Of a stretch of 64,000 nucleotides of DNA, positions 56,280 to 64,000 are shown one piece after another. Position 1 is the first letter of the stretch, and each line of letters starts with the position of its first letter. The position numbers were made by a program, and so were the translations under genes. The notes beneath the pieces were generated by a model. That model saw only the letters and a program-made list of their open reading frames with translations. It was not told where the DNA came from and searched no databases. This stretch comes from Anthoceros angustus. Lineage: Eukaryota; Streptophyta; Anthocerotopsida; Anthocerotales; Anthocerotaceae. Where the stretch lies: contig MU008158.1 in the NCBI GenBank assembly GCA_010909165.1, forward strand, positions 370,581 to 434,580, in the 5' to 3' direction.

Positions 56280-57057
56280 AATTAAATATTTATAGCTATA
56301 TTCTTAGAGAAAATAGACTATATGCTCAGTAAATAGATTATTTATAGATAAATTAAATAGTATTCTTAATAAATAGGATAAATAGAGTAAAATAAGATAA
56401 GTATGTAGAAATGAGCGGGTAACACCCAACCAACCTACCCACCAAATTGAACGGCCAAACCTAACCAACCCAAATACCTAACCAACCCAAACACCGGACA
56501 AGAAACACACACATCTGGCTTCTTGGCTTGGACCAAGAGACTGCATATGTACCTAGAATAGAGCAGTAAACGAGGTCCAATTCCTATGCTACAAATCCTG
56601 CACCAATTCCTATGCTACAAATCCTGCACGGGGCATGCTAGGTTCCCTTGTGCGAGCTGTGCGTGTCATTTACATATGTATGTATGCGTAAGAAATAATA
56701 AATAATATTAAAATTTTAATCATAATAAAAAGCAAAAGATCTAATATATAAAGCAAAATAATAAAATAGTAATTGAAATACCTATTACCGAGAGTAGACT
56801 ATTCCTCGTTCTTTTATGACCTACATACATATGCAGTAGGTACCTAGTTAAATACAAATATCATATGATATAACTCGAGAGAGGCATAATAAGATGTGGA
56901 CCTCTTATCAAGCTAGTAACTTAAAACCCACCTCAAAACCTGGTGAGGCCGTGCAGGCCGAGGACAAATAACTACTCAGGCTTGCAGACCAGGTCTGGCT
57001 GGCAAGAGAGCACATGAGACTGAAGGAGTTGTGTTCCCCTGTCCTCCAGGCTCACAT
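56280..57057. other. AT-rich segment, copy 1
   Basis: Rich in A and T with short runs, including a 27-bp direct repeat (CAATTCCTATGCTACAAATC and onward) in tandem. No gene. It recurs at 58,200-58,990 downstream of the functional SCR gene, where it forms the gene's 3' flank. Confidence 0.7.
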
Positions 57058-57651
57058 TCACGCAGCAGGGCATGTCCAGGCCGAGGCAGTGAAGAGGCAC
57101 AGATTCTTCCAGCCCAGTTTCAGGTGCCTCTCTGCTCCGCCAGGGTGTAACCCTCACCAGCGAACATCCCGAGCAGCAGGGCTGCTTGGGTAGCAGCGTT
57201 GCCACTCAAGGACACAGCCTGGAATCCAGCCTGAGCAAGGTGCTCAGTCCACCGGTCGAATTTCACCTCCCGGTGCGGGCAGGCCTCCCACTGCCAGAAT
57301 GTTCTTGATCTCGCAGCTCAGCAGCTGCTGCTCCACGATGTGCCGCTCCGGGTGGTCCTCCGGGTGAGATGCCAGGAATCGAACAGTGCAGAGTAGTAGT
57401 GCAGGGCTTCCACGAACCTGTTCAGAAATGTGCCAGCATGGCTCAGATCCTGCTCCACCATGGTGACCACCTGGAAGGAGGGCGGACAGTGTGAGTCAAG
57501 GTCTGCAATGTGGGTGTGAAATGCATGCGTGTGCTAGATCTATGAAGTGCTGAAGGAGTTTTGATGGGTTTTAGTAGTAGTAGTACCTTGGGGCGAAGGC
57601 TGTGAAGGAGAGCCAGGGTGCAGGTGTCGGATCCTGTGACGTCGTAGAGAG
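57058..57651 (-). pseudogene. Truncated duplicate of the SCR 3' end
   Basis: It carries a copy of SCR exon 2 (57,058-57,471), the intron, and only about 60 bases of exon 1 before the duplication junction. Exon 2 has single-base and 2-base deletions (for example GTTTCAGGTGCC against GTTTCAGAGTGCC), so its frame is lost. It cannot make a GRAS protein, but it could still be transcribed. Confidence 0.85.
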
Positions 57652-58200
57652 GGAGTTCGCGACGATCAGTGCTAGGCCCTCCAATTCCAGTGATTCGCCC
57701 ACATCCTCGACAACAATCCCCACAATTACGCCCCAATCGGTCTTGATGCTATTGCGAGCCACCCCGCATCCATTCCAAACCCAGCATCCAGTGACTCTGC
57801 CCATATAACATCCCTAGACTGACACTTTTGCTCCCATTAATGGGAGTGAGCATGGTAAGGTAATTAGCCCTAGCCCAAATGCTCGAGTAACCACTCCAAT
57901 TCCTACATAACTCATCGACCGGCGCATCCTCCGGTATGATCGGCTACGGCGGTGCGTCACCAGTTCCTTGTGGCATGGAGTGGTGAGCCGATAGTAATGC
58001 TACGTGGGAGCCGAATCCTTTTGCTCTCAATTTCCTCACACGCATGCAGTTACGGCGGGCCGGAGGACGAGGCCACCCTTAGTGGGGGAGAATGATACAG
58101 AGCACAGACCCATGGCCATCTCGCGCTCTCCGGTGTTACGGAGCTGCTTAGCGGATCCGGTAGCAGCGGGGAACCAAGTAGCGGTACCTCTCTTTCGTGA
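57652..58200 (+). pseudogene. Chromodomain fragment, copy 2
   Basis: Repeats 55,717-56,270 with small deletions. The HQFLVAWSGEP part is kept, but a base lost just after it shifts the frame before WEPES. Confidence 0.6.
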
Positions 58201-58990
58201 ATAGGAAAATTAAATATTTATAGCTATATTCTTAGAGAAAATAGACTATATGCTCAGTAAATAGATTATTTATAGATAAATTAAATAGTATTCTTAATAA
58301 ATAGGATAAATAGAGTAAAATAAGATAAGTATGTAGAAATGAACGGGTAACACCCAACCAACCTACCCACCAAATTGAACGGCCAAACGCCTAACCAACC
58401 CAAATACCTAACCAACCCAAACACCAGACAAGAAACAAACACCTGTACGCGGCTTCTTGGCTTGGACCAAGAGACTGCATATGTACCTAGAATAGAGCAG
58501 TAAACGAGGTCCAATTCCTATGCTACAAATCCTGCACCAATTCCTATGCTACAAATCCTGCACGGGGCATGCTAGGTTCCCTTGTGCGAGCGTAAATCAT
58601 TTACATATGTATGTATGCGTAAGAAATAATAAATAATATTAAAATTTTAATCATAATAAAAAGCAAAAGATCTAATATATAAAGCAAAATAATAAAATAG
58701 TAATTGAAATACCTATTACCGAGAGTAGACTATTCCTCGTTCTTTTATGACCTACATACATATGCAGTAGGTACCTAGTTAAATACAAATATCATATGAT
58801 ATAACTCGAGAGAGGCATAATAAGATGTGGACCTCTTATCAAGCTAGTAACTTAAAACCCACCTCAAAACCTGGTGAGGCCGTGCAGGCCCCGAGGACAA
58901 ATAACTACTCAGGCTTGCAGACCAGGTCTGGCTGGCAAGAGAGCACATGAGACTGAAGGAGTTGTGTTCCCCTGTCCTCCAGGCTCACAT

Positions 58991-61900
58991 TCACGCAGCA
59001 GGGCATGTCCAGGCCGAGGCAGTGAAGAGGCACAGATTCTTCCAGCCCAGTTTCAGAGTGCCTCTCTGCTCCGCCAGGGTGTAACCCTCACCAGCGAACA
59101 TCCCGAGCAGCAGGGCTGCTTGGGTAGCAGCGTTGCCACTCAAGGACACAGCCTGGAATCCAGCCTGAGCAAGGTGCTCGGTCCACCGGTCGAATTTCAC
59201 CTCCCCGGTGCGGGCAGGCCCTCCCACTGCCAGAATGTTCTTGATCTCGCAGCTCAGCAGCTGCTGCTCCACGATGTGCCGCTCCGGGTGGTCCTCCGGG
59301 TGAGATGCCAGGGAATCGAACAGTGCAGAGTAGTAGTGCAGGGCTTCCACGAACCTGTTCAGAAATGTGCCAGCATGGCTCAGATCCTGCTCCACCATGG
59401 TGACCACCTGGAAGGAGGGCGGACAGTGTGAGTCAAGGTCTGCAATGTGGGTGTGAAATGCATGCGTGTGCTAGATCTATGAAGTGCTGAAGGGAGTTTT
59501 GATGGGTTTTAGTAGTAGTAGTAGTACCTTGGGGCGAAGGCTGTGAAGGAGAGCCAGGGTGCGGGTGTCGGATCCTGTGACGTCGTAGAGAGAATGATGG
59601 AGCCAGTGGATGGCCACTGTGTCTCCTTGGCACACCCTGAGCGCTTGGGCGTCGAGGTTGCCCACCCGGTCCGCCACCGGGAAGAACTGGAAGGGCAGGC
59701 CCAGGGTGAGGGCGAAGTCGGAGAGCCTTCTCCCTGTGGCTTCGAGCGCTTCCTTGCTGGTGCCCAGCCCAGTGATCTTGAGGTGGGGCGGCCCACCGGG
59801 TCTGGAAGCAAGGATGTGGAACAGGGCTGGCCACTGGAGGCCCTGCATGATGTCGAGATCAATAATATGAACTCTGTCTTCTCCCTCAAAGGCCTCCAGG
59901 ATAGCCTGGTTGGATGTGAAATGCGAGAATTTCACAAACGGACAGACATCGTTGAAGACTTGGAATGCAGCCACAATGTTGTGGTTGGTGATGAGCTGAA
60001 TGCCAGGCAGCGGAGGGCATATCCCCAGGCAGGAGCTGATGAGCCTGCTTGCCATGGCTTCTGCGAAGTATGCTGCAACTCTGTGCACAGAGTTGCCATA
60101 CGGAGAGGCCAGCTCCGAGAGCTGAGGCAGGATGATGTTGGCCTCGTCCAGGTTGTCGTTGGACACTGCCTCGGCACACTGGAGCAGCAGGCCTATGAGA
60201 TGCAGGCCCTCGCTGTCGCAGGCAGGGGTGGCAACATCCGCCATGCTGGTGTCACAATCGCAGGACACTCCAGGACCATGTCCTGCATTGTTCTTGCCCT
60301 CTGCGTGGGCTGCAGTGGTTGCCACGGAGTGGTGGCTTTCCTCAGCTGCCGTCGGAGTTTTCTGACCCATGGACGTCCTGAGGAGAGCTAGTGGGCTGGC
60401 ATCGGAATTGGGATTTGGGGTGTCGGCAGCTGCAACGAAGGACTGATGATGATCCGCCTTGTTGGAGTTCTGATCAGGACTCAACATCTTCTGCATGTTG
60501 TTGTTAGCGGGTGAGGATCCCTGAGCCGGTTTGAGAGCCGCAGCATCTGCATTCTTGGACCCAGCTGCTGATTCAGACGACTGTTTGTTGTGGTGAGAGC
60601 GATTCATCTTGTTGGAATCTGAAATCTCCTTCAACGGGTCGATGTACACCCCATCCCTATTCTGTATCTGGGACTGCTGCAGCTGCTGCCGCTGCTGCCC
60701 CAGGGACGATGACATCTTCTGCTCTTGCCCGAACCCCGCAGCCTGCTGATAAACAACGCGCCGTCCGTCATCCAGGCCCTGCTCGACCTGCGAGCTGCTC
60801 CGAGAGCTCATGCTGGACATCTCCTGCTGCCCCATCCGGGAAGCTCCCCGCGGACTGGCACCGGCAGTGACACTCTCCGGTCGTGACCGGCCCAGGGCCT
60901 GGTGCGGCACGGCGGAGTTGCCATGGCCAGTCGGGCTCATGCTCCTCGCGCACTGCAGGCCTGCAGCAGACAGTCTAGGACTCGCAGCAAGCTCCGGCTG
61001 CTGCGCAACGGTTACCTGATAGATTGCACGATCGACGTCCGGCCGCTTGTCCCCGCGGAAGCCTGCGGTCCGGGGTCGGGCATCCGGGCCGGAGGTGCTG
61101 ATAGACTCGTGCTGCATGTGCATGGTCTGCTGCACCACTTCTCCTTGGTGCTGCGGGAACAGAGCTCCCAGGTGCTGCAAAAGCCTGGCTGCATCCCCAG
61201 CCGCCGGTTGCTGCTGCTGATGCTGCGGTTGGAGAGAGAGCTTGAGACGGTCGGCACCGCGTGCGTCCATCTCCATGAAAGCATCCTGGCCTTGTCCCTG
61301 CTGGGTGAAGTGAGCCCCATGCCCGGCAGAGAGCTGGGTGAAGGCCGCCTCCCTCGTGCGCTTATGGGGCCCCCTCTGCGGGTCCGGGCAGAAGCGATTG
61401 CGGTGACCAGGAGGCACATGGAAGCGGTTGTGCTGGGAAGCGAGAGCCTGAGAGCTGAAGCAGGTGCTGTTGCCGTAGCTACTTCCTCTGTCTTCAGAGA
61501 AGACGACGACGTCGTTGTTGTTGTTGCCGCGGACGGCATAGCCCCTGCCGTAGTAGTCGGATCGCAGGCGGGAGACGATGAGCGGGCCCAAATGCGGATT
61601 GCAGTGCGACAGCGTCTCGTACAGAGACCGCAGCAGCTGGTGGACGGGGATGGTGGGCATCACCTCCATGAACTCGCTCATGATCCCGTCCAGCCAGGCT
61701 ACCATGGCCGCCTCGTCCATGCTCTGCACGCTCCCGGTGCTCCCGAAACTGTTCCCCTGCTCATCCTGCTCCGTCCCCATATTCCGCTGCCTAACAGCTG
61801 AAGTCTCCACCTCCTGCCCATGGCCGTGGCCGTGGCCGTGGGCAAAGCGCAGCTGCTGCTGAGGCCCGGCAGCGGATGCTGCGAAGTTGGCGTTGAAGTG

Positions 61901-62356
61901 GTAGCCGAGCTGGGGGAGCGGGGCGCGGGGACCAGGGTCCCTGCAGTGCACCGGCCCGGGGGGCAGAGAATAGTTGAGGGAAGGAGAAGGAAGTGCTCCC
62001 GGGAAGGAAATGTGGGAGGAATTGGAATCCAGGGAAGCCACAGTCTGCATATGCATGCCATTGGAGTCGGTGAAAATTGTGGGCAGCGTCTGGGAAGAGG
62101 AAGAGAGGCCCGGCCAGAACGCAGCAGAGCCGGGAGCAGAAACGGAAGCAAGAGCAGCATTGGCATTGGCGCTGGCGCTGGCGGCAGCGTCGCCCGGGGC
62201 GTCGTGGGTGTCGGAGGTGATGACGCTGACGGAGGCCGCAGAGGCCGGGGAGGAAGAACCCGAGGCCGCGGTGGAGTCGAGGCACCAGGGGCGGGGAGCG
62301 AGCCCAAATCCAGCAGCGAGACCGGGCAGTGCGAGCAGGCGCGCGCGCGGGGCCAT
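58991..62356 (-). CDS. SCR: GRAS-domain transcription regulator SCARECROW
   Basis: Two coding exons, 62,356-59,528 and 59,407-58,991, with a 120-bp intron (GTACTA...TTCCAG) at phase 0 inside [18 protein letters not shown] recall this as the conserved SCR intron site. In total 1,081 codons precede the TGA. The GRAS domain starts near exon-1 codon 717 with [20 protein letters not shown], followed by [35 protein letters not shown], the [14 protein letters not shown] part, [15 protein letters not shown] and a SAW end ([13 protein letters not shown]). These match SCR closely. In flowering plants SCR binds SHORT-ROOT and controls asymmetric division of root ground tissue. The long Gln/Ser/His-rich N-terminus (about 700 residues) is usual for early-diverging SCR proteins. 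The true start may be the better-context ATG at 62,444, one frame away. Confidence 0.92.
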
Positions 62357-62741
62357 CCACCTCGGCCGAGGCCGAGTCGTTGCTGTGGCAGGCGCTGGAC
62401 ACGTCGCTGAGGTCGGTGCGGGCCGCGGTGGAGGCGGCGGCCATCGCTAGCGAGGGCCCGCCGTCATGGAAGGTGTGCGGAAGGTCCCAGCTGCAGCCCA
62501 GGCGGCGGCAGCCGCAGCCGCGGCCTGGTACGCGAGCGCTTGCTGCGACGTCCAGTTGCAGAAGGCGGCCGCCATGGCGGAGCCCGTTCACGCCCCGAAT
62601 TGCCGTCTCCTCCTCCTGCGCCCACCTTTGCTGTGTGCCGAGCGCGAGGCCGCCACCACCATGTCCCTCTCCCTGCATTTAGAGTATCAAGCCGAGTGAG
62701 TGATTCAGGTTCCATCACAAAGCAGAGAAACAAGCACAAGG

Positions 62742-62883
62742 AAAAGAAGAAGAAGAAGAAGAAGAAGAAGACGCCCCAAGAAGAAGAAGGAGAAGAAGAA
62801 GAAGAAGAAGAGAGCAAGCCCGAAGAAGAAGAAGAAGAAGAAGAAGAAGGAGAAGAGCAAGCCCAGAGAAAAGAGGAGAAGAA
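62742..62883. repeat. AAG trinucleotide repeat
   Basis: Interrupted AAG runs (several blocks of 5-9 units) on the plus strand. This is CTT in the SCR sense strand, about 300-440 bp upstream of the candidate starts. CTT-rich tracts are common in plant 5' leaders. Confidence 0.9.
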
Positions 62884-63150
62884 GTGCATGGCAGAGGCAC
62901 AGAGAGCGACATGGGCTTACCTGGGGCGCAGCGGTGGAGGCAGGGGGCCTGGCGTGGAGGAGCGCGGCGGAGTCCCGATTCCGCCCCCCACGGGTGCGGG
63001 CTGGGTTTTGGGGAGGAATCGAATGAGAGACAGAGACAAGCCCAGAGGAGTGCCGGTCCCGGACCCGGACCCAGACCCAGAGTCCCAGACCCGGACGCTC
63101 CGGCCTTGCTCTAGACATAGAGAGCGGCGGGAGCGGCAGCTACGGGCTCA

Positions 63151-63173
63151 CCCGGCCCCGGCCCCGGCCCCGG
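63151..63173. repeat. GGCCCC repeat
   Basis: About four copies of CCGGCC/GGCCCC in tandem. Confidence 0.75.
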
Positions 63174-63739
63174 CGCTGCCCGTACACGGCCGGAGCCTAG
63201 CTGCCCTGTTCCCTGCTCCCTGCTCCCTGCCCAGCGCTTGGGCCTGCCTGGGCATTTGCCATTTGCCTAGAGCACTCGGCCTGCGCCTGCCTCCCTTGTA
63301 CGCTAGTACGAGACGCAGGAATCAAATGTGGCGGCACCGGCACCCCCACTCGCACTCGCACTCGGCAGCCTTGTCATTTGGTGCCATTCAGGTATCCTTT
63401 TCCCATTTCTTAATCCTTTCCCGCCCACCTGGCCTGGTCCCGCCCAGAAGGTGGGAGCAGGACCGGACGGAAAAGACTGGGACAAGAGGGAAAAGGAATT
63501 TGTGCTGTTGTTGGGCAATGAATAACAGTGAGGCAACACCTGATGACATATGAAAAAAGGCTCCTCTCGGCCCTCCTTCCTTTTCCTCTCCCTCAATTCT
63601 GAATTCCGCTCTGCTCGCTTCAGCCCAGGCTCCGGCCTTCGCTTTGTGCGGATGATGGAGTTTTGGATGTGTTGGCATCTTTGCGAGTCCAAGTCGATGC
63701 TGATGGCCGAGCCAGGCCAGGAGCAGGCTGGTGTCAGGG

Positions 63740-63781
63740 CGGAGCCGGAGCCGGAGCCGGCGCCAGAGCCAGAGCCAGAGC
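63740..63781. repeat. GGAGCC / AGAGCC hexanucleotide repeat
   Basis: Three GGAGCC units and then three CAGAGC units in tandem. Confidence 0.8.
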
Positions 63782-64000
63782 CCGATCAGAGCGGAATCGC
63801 GGATCCCCACTGGGAATAGCAGAGACAACAAGATCCAACACCACCACGCAAGCGCCCCCGAAGTTCCAGCTTCGCGCTAGCGTAAACTAATAATATCATA
63901 AAAACAAAATTATGGAGCTTCTGTTTTCCCGGGCCCCGGTCCGTGTCCGGGCCCAGAGAGGTGCACAGAAGAACAAGAAGAAGTATATTAAAGTCCACTA

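Larger units (their letters stand above)
55707..59592. repeat. Tandem duplication of about 1.94 kb: chromodomain fragment plus SCR 3' end
   Basis: Units start at 55,707 and 57,642. TCGTAGAGAG stands at the left edge (inside the retroelement fragment), the junction (57,642) and the right edge (59,583, inside SCR exon 1). Each unit includes the chromodomain piece, an AT-rich segment with two copies of a 27-bp direct repeat (near 56,575 and 58,510), SCR exon 2, the SCR intron and the end of SCR exon 1. Confidence 0.93.
62357..64000 (-). promoter_or_regulatory. SCR 5' leader and upstream region
   Basis: Contains the alternative start ATG at 62,444 (GCG before ATGG), simple repeats and no convincing gene. 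The 337-codon plus-strand frame at 62,540-63,553 is a product of the AAG repeat and GC-rich runs. Confidence 0.5.

Noticed and set aside
59543-61801. Long plus-strand frames of 282 and 299 codons
   Set aside because: Antisense shadows of SCR exon 1.
62540-63553. 337-codon plus-strand open frame
   Set aside because: It is made of the AAG repeat and GC-rich runs in the SCR leader, has no domain, and overlaps the SCR 5' part in antisense.

Overview
This window reads as nuclear DNA of a land plant, most likely a seedless one (bryophyte or lycophyte grade). The evidence is two plant GRAS regulators (an NSP2-type gene at 3,113-6,646 and a SCARECROW-type gene at 58,991-62,356), plant CACTA, chromovirus and non-LTR retroelement remains, and relics of a bacterial-style DNA amino-methyltransferase family that, from memory, is kept in seedless plants. 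The species cannot be named from sequence alone. Everything between the two GRAS genes is repeat-rich and mostly decayed.

Layout. 1-2,644: the end of one unknown gene, then a plus-strand gene for an unidentified single-pass membrane protein. 3,113-6,646 minus: the NSP2-like GRAS gene, with about 3.5 kb of G-rich upstream DNA full of simple repeats. 10,253-12,048: two tandem copies of an 893-bp unit of unknown nature. 12,230-23,958: a minus-strand non-LTR reverse transcriptase remnant, split by a 7.4-kb gag-only element (element A, plus strand) with a 5-bp target duplication. The 3' half of A and its flank were then tandemly copied. 24,159-24,969: a methyltransferase tail fused to a transposon ORF. 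27,198-32,409: element B, same family as A. 33,041-36,170: a CACTA TNP2 transposase pseudogene whose DUF4216 part is triplicated. 36,969-42,277: element C, minus strand. 42,930-43,985: an unidentified duplicated block. 45,655-46,917: methyltransferase pseudogene 2. 47,021-48,770: element D, a 3' fragment. 50,414-52,350: repeats around a coiled-coil ORF. 52,900-54,136: methyltransferase pseudogene 3, next to a stem-loop array. 55,640-58,990: chromodomain fragments and a duplicated SCR 3' end. 58,991-62,356: SCR.

The strongest signals are: (1) three degenerate copies of a beta-class N4/N6-type DNA methyltransferase within 30 kb, each broken differently; (2) a gag-only repeat family with TGTGG...CCACA ends and no visible terminal direct repeat; (3) eight local tandem duplications of 0.5-3 kb, seven of them bounded by 6-11 bp of microhomology; (4) an insertion whose removal restores an open reading frame, which proves the nesting order.

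Only the two GRAS genes and the membrane-protein gene look functional. Exon limits are inferred by eye.
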